Source of the DNA: Proteobacteria bacterium UBA6156
GTDB taxonomy: Bacteria; Pseudomonadota; Alphaproteobacteria; UBA2136; UBA6156
Length of the DNA: 64,000 nucleotides
Direction of reading: 5' to 3'
Assembly (NCBI GenBank): GCA_002422365.1
Contig: DIUO01000010.1
Coordinates: forward strand, 12,236 to 76,235
The stretch's first letter is position 1. Every line of letters starts with the position of its first letter. The position numbers and the translations under genes were made by a program. Shown piece by piece: positions 17,390 to 27,171 of this stretch. Below the pieces are notes generated by a model. The model worked only from the letters and a program-made list of their open reading frames with translations, was not told the origin of the DNA and did not search any database.

Positions 17390-18706
17390 ATGTCCACACT
17401 CCCTCGCCTCAAACCCGAAGACAAATGCTTCCCCAACCTGTGCGGCACAGCCGACTGGGGCATTAAGGGATACGAACAACGCGGCGGCTACAAAGGCCTC
17501 AAAAAACTCCTCCAAACCCCGCAAACCGAACATATCGAAAAACTCAAGCAATCCGGCCTGCGCGGGCGCGGCGGCGCGGGCTTCCCTACGGGGATGAAAT
17601 GGTCGTTCATGCCCCAACCGAAGCTGGACGAACGCGGCAAACCCATCCCGCTCGCCAAGCCCAGCTACCTGGTGTGCAATGCCGACGAAGGCGAACCCGG
17701 AACGTGTAAAGACAGAGACATCCTCCGCTTCGACCCCCACACGCTGGTCGAGGGCATGATCGTCGGCTGCTACACCCTCAACGCCAAAGTGGGCTACATT
17801 TATGTGCGCGGAGAGTACTACGACGAAAGCAGCCACCTCCAGCAAGCCATTAACGAGGCCTACAAAGCAGGCTACCTCGGCAAAAACATCCTCGGCACGG
17901 GGGTCGATTGCGACATCCACGTCCACTTGGGGGCAGGGGCCTACATTTGCGGAGAAGAAACCGCACTGCTGGAGAGCTTGGAAGGCAAAAAAGGCCAGCC
18001 CCGCCTCAAGCCGCCGTTCCCTGCCGGGTTCGGCCTTTACGGCTGCCCCACCACCATTAACAATGTGGAAACCATTGCCCAAGTCCCTCCCATCCTCAAA
18101 AATCCGCTGGAATGGTTCACCCGCTGGGGCCGCCCGGGCAACAGCGGCACCAAAATTTTCAGCATTTCCGGCAGCGTGCACAAGCCCTGTAATATCGAGG
18201 CCCCCATGTCCATCCCGCTGCGCGAACTGATCGATGAATACTGCGGCGGCGTCATCGGCGGCTGGGAGAACCTCCAAGCCATCATCCCCGGCGGCAGCAG
18301 CACGCCCATGCTGAATGCCGAAACCGCCAGCCGCGTGTTAATGGACTTCGACGCCCTGAAGGCCGAAGGCACCGGCCTCGGCACCGCCGCCGTGGTGGTC
18401 ATGAACAAGCAAGTCGATGTCCTCCGCGTCATGACCCGCATCGCCGCCTTCTACCACCACGAATCCTGCGGTCAGTGCACACCGTGCCGCGAGGGCGTTG
18501 GCTGGGTCCACCGCCTCATGGAGCGCCTCACCCACGGCGAAGGCACTCTGGCCGAAATCGACCAACTCTACGCCCTCACCAAAAAAATCGAAGGCCGCAC
18601 CATCTGCGCCTTTGCCGACGGCGCCATGTGGCCCACCCAAGGCACCCTCAAGCACTTCCGGCACCTCATAGAAGAACGCATCAAAACCAAACAGCCCGCC
18701 GCCTAA
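17390..18706 (+). CDS. nuoF: NADH-quinone oxidoreductase subunit F
   Basis: The 438-residue 51-kDa-type subunit binds NADH, FMN and a [4Fe-4S] cluster. [16 protein letters not shown] is the NADH loop, [14 protein letters not shown] the FMN site, and [12 protein letters not shown] supplies three cluster ligands, with the fourth further on in RTICAFADG. It ends in a TAATG overlap with the next gene. Confidence 0.97.
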   Translation: MSTLPRLKPEDKCFPNLCGTADWGIKGYEQRGGYKGLKKLLQTPQTEHIEKLKQSGLRGRGGAGFPTGMKWSFMPQPKLDERGKPIPLAKPSYLVCNADEGEPGTCKDRDILRFDPHTLVEGMIVGCYTLNAKVGYIYVRGEYYDESSHLQQAINEAYKAGYLGKNILGTGVDCDIHVHLGAGAYICGEETALLESLEGKKGQPRLKPPFPAGFGLYGCPTTINNVETIAQVPPILKNPLEWFTRWGRPGNSGTKIFSISGSVHKPCNIEAPMSIPLRELIDEYCGGVIGGWENLQAIIPGGSSTPMLNAETASRVLMDFDALKAEGTGLGTAAVVVMNKQVDVLRVMTRIAAFYHHESCGQCTPCREGVGWVHRLMERLTHGEGTLAEIDQLYALTKKIEGRTICAFADGAMWPTQGTLKHFRHLIEERIKTKQPAA

Positions 18707-19380
18707 TGCCCCGCACCCTCGCCCTCACGCTCCTCCTGGCCACCCTCGTGGGTGCTTGGGCCAGCGGCGCATGGGCGCAAGCCGCCACCCCCAGCCCCAC
18801 CTTGGTTTCGGCGCTAGAATCCCGCCGCTATATCAACATGGATACCATCAACACCACCTTCCTATTGGCGGTCGTCAGCGGGGCGGGCGGCGCTCCCTCG
18901 CCCGAGGTCACACTCATGTACCGCGCCCAAATGGGCTTCATCGCCGCCCATCTCACTAAAGATCCCACCATCCCCGTGCCGAACTACGCCGCCTGCCTCC
19001 GCCCGTTTAACGGAGAAGAAAAATCCGTCACCTCCATCTGCAAAATCACTATGGACAAAATCATGCAGCGCCTCGCGGTCGCCCGCTCCACCAACCCAGA
19101 GTTTGTGGACTTCCTCCGCGTCTTCACCCTCTCCCAGCGCACCATTCTCGGCATCGGCCGCTATCTCAACCAGCAGTTTACGCCCGACGAACTCAACACC
19201 ATCGCCTCCTACCACGCCTTCCGCCTCACGCAAGAAAAATCACCCCAGTGGCTCAAAACCTACCGCACGTGTATCGAAAGTAACTCCCAAACCATCACCT
19301 GCAAAAACCTGCGGCTAGAGAACCTCAGCGCCATGCTCACCCTCGATTACCTCAAAGCCATGAACGGAGTAACCCCGTAA
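18706..19380 (+). CDS. Secreted hypothetical protein
   Basis: The 224-residue product has a Sec signal peptide (residues about 1-25, LLATLVGAWASGAWAQA). The mature protein is mostly helical, with single cysteines spaced far apart (YAACLRPF, SICKITMD, RTCIES, ITCKNL) that could form two periplasmic disulphides. The gene is exactly wedged between nuoF and nuoG by one-base TAATG overlaps on both sides, so it must be translated with them. No family recognised. Confidence 0.6.
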   Translation: MPRTLALTLLLATLVGAWASGAWAQAATPSPTLVSALESRRYINMDTINTTFLLAVVSGAGGAPSPEVTLMYRAQMGFIAAHLTKDPTIPVPNYAACLRPFNGEEKSVTSICKITMDKIMQRLAVARSTNPEFVDFLRVFTLSQRTILGIGRYLNQQFTPDELNTIASYHAFRLTQEKSPQWLKTYRTCIESNSQTITCKNLRLENLSAMLTLDYLKAMNGVTP

Positions 19381-21659
19381 TGCCCACCCGCCCCGCCACG
19401 CCCAAAACCAAAGCCGCCCCCACCGCCAAGGCAGGCGCACCCGCCCAAGTGGTCACTTCCAACGTGCCGCCTGCCGCGCCCAGCCCCGCATCCCAAGCGG
19501 CTCCCGCACCGCTCCCCCCGGCACCAGAAGGCTTCCTCAACGTCTTCGTCAACGGCAATCTCATTCACGTCAAACGCGGCAGCACCGTCATGCAGGCCTG
19601 CACCCAGGCGGGGGCCGAGGTTCCGTTCTTCTGCTACCACGAGCGCCTCTCCATCGCCGGCAACTGCCGCATGTGTTTGGTCGAGGTCGAAGGCATGCCC
19701 AAACCCATCGCCTCCTGCCACTGGCCGATTGCCGAAGGCATGAAAGTCAAAACCGACAGCCCCCTCACCACCGAGGCCCGCAAAGGCACCATGGAAATGC
19801 TGCTCATCAACCACCCGCTAGACTGCCCCATCTGCGACCAAGGCGGCGAATGCACCCTGCAAGACCTCTCGGTGGCCTATGGGTCGGATAGATCCGCCTA
19901 CCACGAATTCAAACGCGCCGTAGACGACAAAGACATCGGCAGCAAAATCAAAACCGTGATGACCCGCTGCATCCACTGCACGCGCTGCATCCGCTTCGCC
20001 ACAGAGATCGCCGGAGTCGAAGAAATGGGCGCCACCGGGCGCGGAGAAAACATGCAAGTCGGCACCTATGTCGAGCACGCCCTTCAAAGCGAGCTTTCCG
20101 GCAACATGATCGACCTCTGCCCCGTCGGCGCACTCACATCGCGCCCCTACGCCTTCACCGCCCGCCCGTGGGAGCTTGTGCGCACCACCTCCATCGACAT
20201 CCTCGACGCGGTGGGCACCCCGATAACGGTCGACAACCGCCACGGCCAGGTCATGCGCACCCAACCGCAAGAAAACGCCGCCATTAACGAAGAATGGATG
20301 ACCGACGCCGCGCGCTTCAGTTACGACGCTTTGCACACCAACCGCCTCACCACCCCGCTCATCCGCCGGGGAGGCGAACTTCAGCCCTGCGGCTGGCCAG
20401 AAGCCTTCACCTCCGCCAAAACCGCGCTGGCCCAACCCGTGGGCGGTATCCTCGGTGCCATGGCCAGTGCCGAAGACGCCCTCAGCTTCAAAATGTTCTT
20501 CGAAAATACACTCACTAGTAAGATGTACGACTGCCGCCCCGCAGGCAGCCAACTCGAAGGCTTTTACACCTTCAACACCCCGCTGATAGAATTTGAAAAC
20601 GTCGACGCCGTCCTCCTCGTCGGCTGCAACCCGCGCTTAGAAGCCCCGCTGCTCAACGTCCGCCTGCGCCGCGCCGTAATCCGCCGCCGCGTGCCCGTTG
20701 CCGCCATCGGGCCGGATATGGACCTCACCTACCCCCACCAGAACCTCGGCAACGCACCGGATGCCCTCGAATCCCTCGCCAAATCCAAATTTGCCGAAGT
20801 CCTGAAATCCGCGCAAAAACCCGCCATCATCCTCTCCGCCAGCGTGCTTACCCGGCCCGACGGCCCCGCCATTCTGGCAACTCTCGAAAAACTCGCCAAA
20901 AAGTTCGGAGTCCAAAAAGTACTACAGAACGGAGAAGGCTGGAACGGCCTCAACATCCTCGCCGCCACCGCAGGCCGCATCACCGCGCTGGATATGCAAG
21001 CCAAAGCCACCCCCACCGCCGCCATCCTCAAATCCTACCAAACCGGCAAAACCGAAACGCTGATAGTCTACGGAGAAGACACAATTCTGCCGGAAGACAT
21101 CGAACCCGACACCAAAACACGAAACACGAAACACCAAACACTTATTTATATCGGCACCCACTTAACCCCCTTGGCGCAAATGGCCGACCTCGTCCTCCCC
21201 GCCGCCGCCTGGACCGAAAAATCCGGCCTCTATGCAAACTGCGAAGGCCGCGTGCAACTGGCCCACGCCGCCGTGCCCGCACCCTTAAACGCTAAGGAAG
21301 ACTGGAAAATCTTCCGCGCCTTGAGCGAAGAACTCGGCACCCCGCTGCCCTTCAACACCCTCGCTCAACTCCGCAGCCTGGTGGCCAACCAACACCCCGC
21401 CTACCAAGCCGAAAACTGGAACCGCATAACCCGGCGCACCCAAACCCCAACGCCCAACGCCCAAAACCCAACACCCATCACCTCCAAACCCTTCCAACCC
21501 GTCATAACTGATTACTATCTGCGCCTCGAATACCTCCGCCAATCGCCCACCATGCATAAGTGCCAGAGCGAGGTCGCCACCGCCAAACTCGGCACAACCG
21601 CCACACCACCTACACCGCTGCTCCCCGGCAAAACCAAATCCTCCCGCAAGGCCGCGTAA
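19380..21659 (+). CDS. nuoG: NADH-quinone oxidoreductase subunit G
   Basis: The 759-residue 75-kDa-type subunit has a [2Fe-2S] domain (FFCYHERLSIAGNCRMCLVE) and the His-containing cluster site (DCPICDQGGECTLQD). A further [4Fe-4S] site (CIHCTRCIRF) and a molybdopterin-oxidoreductase-like C-terminal domain follow. It is longer than usual for two reasons: a 50-residue Ala/Pro-rich N-terminal extension, and two repeat-encoded insertions near residues 577-588 (TKTRNTKHQT) and 683-697 (TQTPTPNAQNPTP). Confidence 0.96.
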   Translation: MPTRPATPKTKAAPTAKAGAPAQVVTSNVPPAAPSPASQAAPAPLPPAPEGFLNVFVNGNLIHVKRGSTVMQACTQAGAEVPFFCYHERLSIAGNCRMCLVEVEGMPKPIASCHWPIAEGMKVKTDSPLTTEARKGTMEMLLINHPLDCPICDQGGECTLQDLSVAYGSDRSAYHEFKRAVDDKDIGSKIKTVMTRCIHCTRCIRFATEIAGVEEMGATGRGENMQVGTYVEHALQSELSGNMIDLCPVGALTSRPYAFTARPWELVRTTSIDILDAVGTPITVDNRHGQVMRTQPQENAAINEEWMTDAARFSYDALHTNRLTTPLIRRGGELQPCGWPEAFTSAKTALAQPVGGILGAMASAEDALSFKMFFENTLTSKMYDCRPAGSQLEGFYTFNTPLIEFENVDAVLLVGCNPRLEAPLLNVRLRRAVIRRRVPVAAIGPDMDLTYPHQNLGNAPDALESLAKSKFAEVLKSAQKPAIILSASVLTRPDGPAILATLEKLAKKFGVQKVLQNGEGWNGLNILAATAGRITALDMQAKATPTAAILKSYQTGKTETLIVYGEDTILPEDIEPDTKTRNTKHQTLIYIGTHLTPLAQMADLVLPAAAWTEKSGLYANCEGRVQLAHAAVPAPLNAKEDWKIFRALSEELGTPLPFNTLAQLRSLVANQHPAYQAENWNRITRRTQTPTPNAQNPTPITSKPFQPVITDYYLRLEYLRQSPTMHKCQSEVATAKLGTTATPPTPLLPGKTKSSRKAA
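21441..21480 (+). repeat. CCAACGC-type heptamer repeat inside nuoG
   Basis: CCAACGC twice, then CCAAAAC, CCAACAC and CCATCAC follow in register, in frame. A second tract of AAACACG words is at about 21112-21141 in the same gene. Confidence 0.6.
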
Positions 21660-21662
21660 ACC

Positions 21663-22346
21663 ATGGAAAATCGCACCCCGCCGTATTACCAAAATTTTAG
21701 CAATTCGCATTGTTTACAATGCTCGCTGCGTTCGGCGTTAGAATACTTTAAGCCGGAAAAGCTATGGACTTGGAAAGAGTTGGAAGATGTGTCGTTCAAG
21801 CGAGAAGGCCACGGTACTTGGCACATGGGTTTCCTCTCCCAACTGGGTAAACATGGATACGACGTCGTATGTATAGAAGATTTTAATCTGAAGGAATTTG
21901 TAGCCTCGCCCTCCGAGTACATGAAGACAACGCAATCGCCGGAATCCTTCGAATACGCGATGCAGGATATGGATATCGCGCACGAAGTGAAATGTTCCAA
22001 ATTATTGTTGGAAGCCGAAGAGCAGGGGCTTGCCGAACTTCATTATCGCAACTCAACCGCCGAAGATGTTCGTCATTATCTTAAAAACGGTTACCTCATT
22101 GTTTTAAATGTAAACAGTTCGGCATTATGGCGTCATGAAGGTTTTACAGGCCACTTCGTACTTATTTATAAACTGCTCGATGAAAATACGCTCTTAATTC
22201 ACGATAACGGCGGCATGAACGGCGACCAACCTACCGGGATGAATGCCATGAAAATGGAAATCGATTTTCTTATCCGCTGCGGCACCAGCGGAGATAAAAC
22301 CACCGGCTTCTATGCCATCCGTCCCAAACAGACTAAAAACAAGTAA
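21663..22346 (+). CDS. C39-like papain-fold peptidase / cysteine protease-like protein
   Basis: The 227-residue protein has an N-terminal Cys in [15 protein letters not shown] followed by a helix. A His follows in [12 protein letters not shown], and LLIHDNGG supplies the Asp/Asn of a papain-type triad. This is the order found in C39-like peptidases. The N-terminus has no signal, so it acts in the cytoplasm unless exported otherwise. Codon usage is AT-richer than nuoG and nuoH. The target is unknown, and no bacteriocin transporter is nearby. Confidence 0.62.
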   Translation: MENRTPPYYQNFSNSHCLQCSLRSALEYFKPEKLWTWKELEDVSFKREGHGTWHMGFLSQLGKHGYDVVCIEDFNLKEFVASPSEYMKTTQSPESFEYAMQDMDIAHEVKCSKLLLEAEEQGLAELHYRNSTAEDVRHYLKNGYLIVLNVNSSALWRHEGFTGHFVLIYKLLDENTLLIHDNGGMNGDQPTGMNAMKMEIDFLIRCGTSGDKTTGFYAIRPKQTKNK

Positions 22347-22351
22347 GCCCC

Positions 22352-23401
22352 ATGGACCTCCTCACCCCCTACCTCTCCCTCCTCACCACGGAGAACCTCC
22401 TGATGCTCGCCACCACCCTCGGCGTCATCCTCCTCATCGCCATTCCCGTTCTGCTCGGCATGGCCTACACCACGTGGTTTGAGCGTAAAATCCTCGGCTG
22501 GATGCACCTCCGCCACGGCCCCATGTACGTCGGCCCCTTCGGCCTGCTGCAACCCATAGCCGACGCCGTCAAGCTGATGTTCAAAGAACCCTTCATCCCC
22601 GGCTCCGCCAACAAGGTCATGTTCCTGGTCGCGCCCATGATGGTCTTCATCCCCGCACTCCTCGCCTGGGCGGTCATACCTTTCGGAGAAAACCCGTTTA
22701 CCGGCAGCCTCATGGTGCTGGCGAACGTCAACCTCGGCGTCCTCTTCATCCTCGCCATCACCTCAATAGAGGTCTACGGCATCCTCCTCGCAGGCTGGGC
22801 CTCCAACTCCAAATACCCGTTCCTCGGCGCCGTCCGCAGCGGCGCACAAATGGTATCCTACGAAGTCTCCATGGGCCTCATCGTCCTCGCCGTCATCCTG
22901 CTCGCGGGCTCCATGAACCTCGCCGAAATCGTCGCGGCCCAGCAAACCGTCTGGTTCTTCATCCCGGCCTTCCCGGCCTTCGTCATGTTCCTCATCAGCA
23001 TTTTGGCCGAGTGCAACCGCCACCCATTCGACCTCCCCGAAGCCGAAGCCGAGCTCGTCGCCGGTTACAATACCGAATACTCGGCCATGGGCTTCGCGCT
23101 CTTTTTCCTCGGCGAATACGTCGCGATGATCACCATGTCTGCCTTCACCGCCATCCTCTTCCTCGGCGGCTGGCTGCCCCCGTTCAACATCGCGCCGTTT
23201 ACCTGGATTCCCGGCCCCATCTGGCTGCTCCTCAAAATCGTCGCCGTCCTCTTCTTCATGGTCTGGGCACGCGGCACACTCCCCCGCTACCGGTATGACC
23301 AACTCATGCGCCTCGGCTGGAAAATCTTCCTCCCGCTCAGCTTCGCCTGGCTGATAATTACAGCAATCGCCGTCAAACTTCTCGGTAACTTTGCGGCGTA
23401 A
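22352..23401 (+). CDS. nuoH: NADH-quinone oxidoreductase subunit H
   Basis: The 349-residue, eight-helix membrane subunit joins the quinone site to the proton pumps. [51 protein letters not shown] and the C-terminal [18 protein letters not shown] are all canonical. The gene starts 6 bases after the peptidase-like gene. Confidence 0.97.
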   Translation: MDLLTPYLSLLTTENLLMLATTLGVILLIAIPVLLGMAYTTWFERKILGWMHLRHGPMYVGPFGLLQPIADAVKLMFKEPFIPGSANKVMFLVAPMMVFIPALLAWAVIPFGENPFTGSLMVLANVNLGVLFILAITSIEVYGILLAGWASNSKYPFLGAVRSGAQMVSYEVSMGLIVLAVILLAGSMNLAEIVAAQQTVWFFIPAFPAFVMFLISILAECNRHPFDLPEAEAELVAGYNTEYSAMGFALFFLGEYVAMITMSAFTAILFLGGWLPPFNIAPFTWIPGPIWLLLKIVAVLFFMVWARGTLPRYRYDQLMRLGWKIFLPLSFAWLIITAIAVKLLGNFAA

Positions 23402-23432
23402 TGGATAGAATTGAGGTATAAAAGAACCGACC

Positions 23433-23921
23433 ATGAAAACCACCGTCCGCATCGCTCGCCAATACCTCCTGATCGACATGATCAAAGGCTTCGCGCTCAC
23501 TTTCCGTATGCTCTTCGCCAAAAAGTTCACCATCCTCTATCCCTTCGCCAGCACGCCCATCAGCCCCCGCTTCCGTGGCGAGCACGCCCTGCGCCGCTAC
23601 CCGAACGGAGAAGAACGCTGCATCGCCTGCAAGCTCTGCGAGGCCGTCTGCCCCGCCCAGGCCATCACGATAGAGGCCGAACCCCGCGCCGACGGCTCCC
23701 GCCGCACCACACGATACGACATCGATATGGTCAAATGCATCTACTGCGGCCTGTGCGAAGAAGCCTGCCCGGTCGACGCGATTGTGGAAGGCCCCAACAT
23801 GGAATTCAGCGTGGAAAACCGCAAAAACCTCATCTACACCAAAGACATCCTCCTCGCCAACGGCGACAAACTGGAACCCACACTAGCCGAGCGCCTCAAG
23901 CGCGACGCCCCCTACCGTTAA
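23433..23921 (+). CDS. nuoI: NADH-quinone oxidoreductase subunit I
   Basis: The 162-residue ferredoxin-like subunit carries two [4Fe-4S] clusters. The ligand sets are [12 protein letters not shown] and [12 protein letters not shown], each followed by the expected Pro and Ala/Val. The N-terminal amphipathic part ([19 protein letters not shown]) anchors it to NuoH. It is followed by two palindromic repeats instead of nuoJ. Confidence 0.97.
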   Translation: MKTTVRIARQYLLIDMIKGFALTFRMLFAKKFTILYPFASTPISPRFRGEHALRRYPNGEERCIACKLCEAVCPAQAITIEAEPRADGSRRTTRYDIDMVKCIYCGLCEEACPVDAIVEGPNMEFSVENRKNLIYTKDILLANGDKLEPTLAERLKRDAPYR

Positions 23922-23935
23922 GCCTCTCTAAACTC

Positions 23936-24022
23936 GCACCGTTTCCCGGGCTGCGGCGGGGTAAGTTTTGGAACAAAACTTGGGCCCCCGCCCAGACCCG
24001 GGATCTGGAAAATACCAGCACG
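23936..24022. repeat. Structured palindromic repeat, alpha family copy A
   Basis: Three nested stems can be drawn: outer TCCCGGG/CCCGGGA, middle GGCGGGG/CCCCCGCC and apical AAGTTTTG-GAA-CAAAACTT. It ends in GATCTGGAAAATA and AGCACG, and a GCACCG word also lies at the left edge. See copies at 24086, 36571, 41624, 46203 and 63969. Confidence 0.85.
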
Positions 24023-24085
24023 ACCAATCAAATCCAAATTGAAGCATCCAACCTAGAAAGCAAGAAACCAAAAATATAAAATCAA

Positions 24086-24173
24086 GCACGGATTCCCGGA
24101 CGGTGATGGGGTGCGATTTGGAACAAATCGCGGGCCCCCATCCCGATCCGGGATCTGGAAAATATAAGCACGA
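24086..24173. repeat. Structured palindromic repeat, alpha family copy B
   Basis: It has the same three stems as copy A with compensating changes: outer TCCCGGA/TCCGGGA, middle ATGGGG/CCCCAT and apical GCGATTTG-GAA-CAAATCGC. AGCACG lies at both ends. The GIY-YIG gene begins 26 bases downstream. Confidence 0.85.
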
Positions 24174-24198
24174 ATATAACTATCAAAACAGTGCGACC

Positions 24199-24493
24199 AT
24201 GGCCAACCCCCACTATGTCTACATCCTCACCAATCAGCGCCATACCGTATTTTACGTCGGAGAAACCGCCGACCTTCCCCAACGTCTTTTCCGCCACAAC
24301 AGCGGCTTTTACCCCAACGCGTTCACTAAAAAGTACAATGTAAACATATTGGGTATATTATGAAGAACATCTCAATCTCCATACCGCCAAAGAACGTGAG
24401 CAAAAACTTAAACGCTGGCAGCAAGCCTGGAAAGCACAGTTAGTGACCGACTTTAACCCAGGCTGGCATGACTTAGGCGCCGATTTGGGTTAA
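24199..24493 (+). pseudogene. GIY-YIG nuclease gene, single-base frameshift
   Basis: The first 51 codons encode a normal COG2827-type GIY-YIG start (HYVYILTNQRH, FYVGETADLPQRL). At GGG 24351-24353 the frame ends prematurely within a few codons (stop at 24361). Ignoring one G, the reading continues as VYYEEHLNLHTAKEREQKL and FNPGWHDLGADLG to a stop at 24491. That is exactly the family's usual ending (YYE, REQKLKRW, NPxWxDL). The intact protein would be about 98 residues. It is a recent pseudogene or a sequencing error. It lies downstream of repeats A and B and between nuoI and nuoJ. Confidence 0.82.
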
Positions 24494-24501
24494 AAACAAC
24501 C

Positions 24502-24870
24502 ATGCCCACCAACTTCGCCCTCATCCAAGCCTTCCACCAACGGTTCGACCCGGTGAACGAGCACGGCGAAGCACTGGAATCCCTCCTCACGCGCCGCATG
24601 GCCTATATAACGGAAGAAGTCCGCGAAGCCGCCGCCGCCACCGAAGCCCTGCGCACCAACCCCACCAACCCCCAAGCCAAGGCAAACCTTGCCAAAGAGC
24701 TTACCGACATCCTCCACGTCACCTACGGCTACCTGCACCTCCTGAACATCGACGCCGACGCCGCCTTCGCCGAAGTCCACCGCTCCAACATGTCCAAAAC
24801 GCCCAACCCCCAGGGCAAAGCCATTAAAGGAGAAACCTACACCCCCGCCAACATGGAGAAATTTGTATGA
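24502..24870 (+). CDS. MazG/PRA-PH-like nucleoside triphosphate pyrophosphohydrolase (third of three)
   Basis: The 122-residue protein has the phosphoribosyl-ATP pyrophosphohydrolase-like layout: an N-terminal helix (FHQRFDP), RRMAYITEEVREA with EExxE, and AKELTDILHVTYGYLHL with ExxD. The very typical VHRSNMSK segment and a Lys/Tyr-Pro ending (KGETYTPANMEKF) follow. It is predicted to hydrolyse a nucleotide alpha-beta bond. Its ATG follows the GIY-YIG remnant by nine bases, and its TGA overlaps the next start. Confidence 0.85.
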   Translation: MPTNFALIQAFHQRFDPVNEHGEALESLLTRRMAYITEEVREAAAATEALRTNPTNPQAKANLAKELTDILHVTYGYLHLLNIDADAAFAEVHRSNMSKTPNPQGKAIKGETYTPANMEKFV

Positions 24871-25430
24871 TCTACATTATCTCCGGTGTCACGCGCAGCG
24901 GCAAATCAATACTCACGCGAAGGCTCCACCATAAATACGGGATTCCGTTTTTTCATCTGGATCACATGATGTTCGGCATGGTCAAAGCCTTCCCGGACTG
25001 CGGCTTCCAAGGCGACACCGACGATCTCGTCAAAGCCAAAATCCTCGGTCCAATGGTGGTAGGTATGTTGGAAGAAATGCACACCGATGGCGTTAGAGAC
25101 TACCTTGTAGATGGCGTGGCTTTGCTGCCAGCACACGTTACGCAGCTCACCACCCACTATCCCAGCGCTTTCAAAGCCTGCTGGCTGGGCTACCCGTCCG
25201 CTCAACAAGAGCAAAAATTCACCGACATCCGCAGCAATACCGCATCAGACGACTGGTTGAACCGCTACCCGGATGACTACGTGCGGAAAATCGTTGCTTA
25301 CGGTATCGAAAAAAGTCTCACGCTCCAACAGCAATGCCAAAACGAAAATATCCGCTTTTTCGATACCGCCCAGAATTTCGAAACAACCCTTCAAGAGGCA
25401 GAAACCTATTTATTGGAGGCAATTCAATGA
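24867..25430 (+). CDS. P-loop kinase-like ATPase
   Basis: The 187-residue protein opens with a Walker A motif, IISGVTRSGKSILTRRL (GxxxxGKS at about 6-13). FFHLDHMMFGM follows, in the position where nucleoside and sugar kinases place a substrate Asp. YLVDGVALLP resembles the Walker B strand of small-molecule kinases such as 2-phosphoglycerate kinase-like proteins. The substrate is not known. ATGA overlaps join it to both neighbours, the MazG-like and NUDIX genes, so the three form a nucleotide-handling cassette. Confidence 0.68.
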   Translation: MIYIISGVTRSGKSILTRRLHHKYGIPFFHLDHMMFGMVKAFPDCGFQGDTDDLVKAKILGPMVVGMLEEMHTDGVRDYLVDGVALLPAHVTQLTTHYPSAFKACWLGYPSAQQEQKFTDIRSNTASDDWLNRYPDDYVRKIVAYGIEKSLTLQQQCQNENIRFFDTAQNFETTLQEAETYLLEAIQ

Positions 25431-25861
25431 CCGTCACCCCCACCGTCCGCGTCGGTGTCGGCGTTTGGATAATCCACGACGGAAAAGTGCTGATGAATTA
25501 TCGCATCAAGCCCCACGGCGGCGGCACCTGGGCGCCTCCCGGCGGTCACTTGGAAATGAACGAAAGCTGGGAAGACTGCGCGAAGCGGGAAGCCATGGAA
25601 GAAGCAGGACTTCAAATTACCAATATTGAGCTTTTCGCCGTCACGAATGATATCTTCCCGGAATCCGGAAAACATTATGTTACCCTCCACATGCAGGCAC
25701 ACAGCAGCACCAGCGAATTTACCAATATGGAACCCGATAAGTATCAGCAATACGGCTGGTACAAGTGGGAAGAACTCCCTCAGCCCTCTTTGCCATCGGT
25801 AGCCAACCTGCTCCAGCAAAACAAAAAACCACCCTATCTCAACGAAAACACCAAACACTAA
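25427..25861 (+). CDS. NUDIX hydrolase
   Basis: The 144-residue protein has a complete Nudix box near residues 37-59, GGHLEMNESWEDCAKREAME followed by EAG, preceded by the GTWAPPGG strand. Family members hydrolyse nucleoside diphosphates linked to another group. This one resembles the dATP/8-oxo-dGTP or ADP-sugar groups but cannot be placed. A clean GGAGG ribosome binding site precedes its ATG inside the kinase gene. The C-terminal residues NENTKH are encoded by the start of a heptamer repeat tract. Confidence 0.9.
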   Translation: MTVTPTVRVGVGVWIIHDGKVLMNYRIKPHGGGTWAPPGGHLEMNESWEDCAKREAMEEAGLQITNIELFAVTNDIFPESGKHYVTLHMQAHSSTSEFTNMEPDKYQQYGWYKWEELPQPSLPSVANLLQQNKKPPYLNENTKH

Positions 25862-25884
25862 AAACTAAACACGAAAACACTAAA
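25841..25884 (+). repeat. Heptamer-like A/C-rich repeat, NUDIX 3' end to nuoJ
   Basis: AAACACT / AAACACG words run from the last codons of the NUDIX gene to four bases before the nuoJ ATG. The tract has extended the coding end of the NUDIX gene. Confidence 0.6.
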
Positions 25885-25887
25885 CCC

Positions 25888-26529
25888 ATGCTCCCCGACC
25901 TCATCTTCGCTCTCTTCGCCACCGGCATCCTCGTCGGCGCCGGCCTCATCATCGCCGCCCGCAACCCCATGCTCGGCATGCTCGGCATGCTGGTCACCTT
26001 CGTCAACGCGGCGGGGCTGTTTATCCTGTTCGGAGCCGAATTCCTCGGCCTCCTCCTCATCATGGTCTACCTCGGCGCCATCGCCGTCATGTTCTTGTTT
26101 GTATTAATGACCATCGACCAGGAATTCTTCCAATTAAAGGACAAAGGCCGCGCCTATCTCCCCCTCGGCCTCATCACCGTGGGCGTTCTGGCGGCCGAGT
26201 TCATCCTCGCCGCCAACTTCGGCCTCTTCAGCACCAACATCACCGTGCTCCCGGCAACCGAGCAACCCCAGAACATCGTCCAAATCGGCACCGTCCTCTT
26301 CACCACCTACGCGCTGCCGTTCCAGCTCTCCGGGCTGGTGCTGCTCACCGCCATGGTGGGCGCCATTGTGCTCACCCACCGCCCGCGCCCGGGCGTGCGC
26401 CGCCAAAGCATTACGCAACAGGTGCTACGCACTAAGAATGAAGGCCTCACCATGACCAAACCCAAAACAGGGCAGGGCCTCGGCACCCAAACCGCCAAAC
26501 ACTGGAAACCCAAATCGGTGAGCAAATAG
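25888..26529 (+). CDS. nuoJ: NADH-quinone oxidoreductase subunit J
   Basis: The 213-residue membrane subunit has five hydrophobic helices. Its most conserved part is helix 3 ([20 protein letters not shown]), with the glycine pi-bulge region intact. A Lys/Thr-rich tail of about 40 residues follows TM5. The ATG at 25888 was chosen because translation upstream passes through the repeat tract. Confidence 0.95.
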   Translation: MLPDLIFALFATGILVGAGLIIAARNPMLGMLGMLVTFVNAAGLFILFGAEFLGLLLIMVYLGAIAVMFLFVLMTIDQEFFQLKDKGRAYLPLGLITVGVLAAEFILAANFGLFSTNITVLPATEQPQNIVQIGTVLFTTYALPFQLSGLVLLTAMVGAIVLTHRPRPGVRRQSITQQVLRTKNEGLTMTKPKTGQGLGTQTAKHWKPKSVSK

Positions 26530-26539
26530 GAGCCCAACC

Positions 26540-26854
26540 ATGTTTTATATGCTGACGCTTTCCCACGTTTTAACGTTCTCCGCCCTCCTCTTCACGCTGG
26601 GCCTGGCGGGCATCGTCCTCAACCGCCGCAACATCATCGCTATTTTAATGTGTATCGAGCTCATGCTCCTCGCCGTCTCCATCAACCTCGTCGGCACCTC
26701 CTACTTCAGGGCCGATATCGCGGGCCAAATCGTCAGCATGTTCATTCTTACTGTTGCAGCGGCCGAGCTCGCCATCGGCCTCGCCATCGTCACCCTGTTC
26801 TTCCGTAACCGCGGCACAATCGAGATCGACGCCGCCGACCTGATGAAAGGCTAA
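26540..26854 (+). CDS. nuoK: NADH-quinone oxidoreductase subunit K
   Basis: The 104-residue three-helix subunit of the membrane arm has the two conserved glutamates in helices 2 and 3: [17 protein letters not shown] and [13 protein letters not shown]. It follows nuoJ after ten bases. Confidence 0.97.
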   Translation: MFYMLTLSHVLTFSALLFTLGLAGIVLNRRNIIAILMCIELMLLAVSINLVGTSYFRADIAGQIVSMFILTVAAAELAIGLAIVTLFFRNRGTIEIDAADLMKG

Positions 26855-26858
26855 ACCC

Positions 26859-27170
26859 ATGAGCAACCACTCTGTCCTCACCACAACATGCCAAACGTCA
26901 AACGACCGCGACGCACTCATCAAAGTCGCGCTATCAACTAAACTTGCGGCCTGTGTGCAAGTGTCGCAGGTCACAAGCCACTATGTCTGGCAAAACGAGC
27001 AACAGCAGTCCGAAGAATATCTCCTCACATTTAAAACCCGCACCGCTTTAATCGAGAAACTCATTACAGAACTTAAAGCTGTGCATAGTTATAAAGTGCC
27101 AGAAATCATCGTGACGCCCATCACCGGCCTACCAGCTTATCTTCAATGGATCGACGAAAGCACCCAGTAA
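26859..27170 (+). CDS. cutA: Divalent-cation tolerance protein CutA
   Basis: The 103-residue trimeric ferredoxin-like fold protein has KLAACVQVSQVTSHYVWQ, EEYLLTFKTR and HSYKVPEIIVTPI, ending in YLQWI. All are the conserved CutA1 blocks, including the buried Cys. Its molecular role is disputed; it has been linked to copper tolerance. The position between nuoK and nuoL is unusual, and the gene is more AT-rich than its neighbours. Confidence 0.92.
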   Translation: MSNHSVLTTTCQTSNDRDALIKVALSTKLAACVQVSQVTSHYVWQNEQQQSEEYLLTFKTRTALIEKLITELKAVHSYKVPEIIVTPITGLPAYLQWIDESTQ

Positions 27171-27171
27171 C

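Noticed and set aside
23936..24022. Repeats A-F as ordinary intrinsic terminators
   Set aside because: They have three nested stems with a long conserved tail and no T-run, and the gene downstream is often in the same transcript.
12341..24550. tRNA genes suggested by GGTTCGA-like words
   Set aside because: The hits at about 12341 and 24541 are inside clear coding sequences and have no acceptor stem; no tRNA was found in the spacers.
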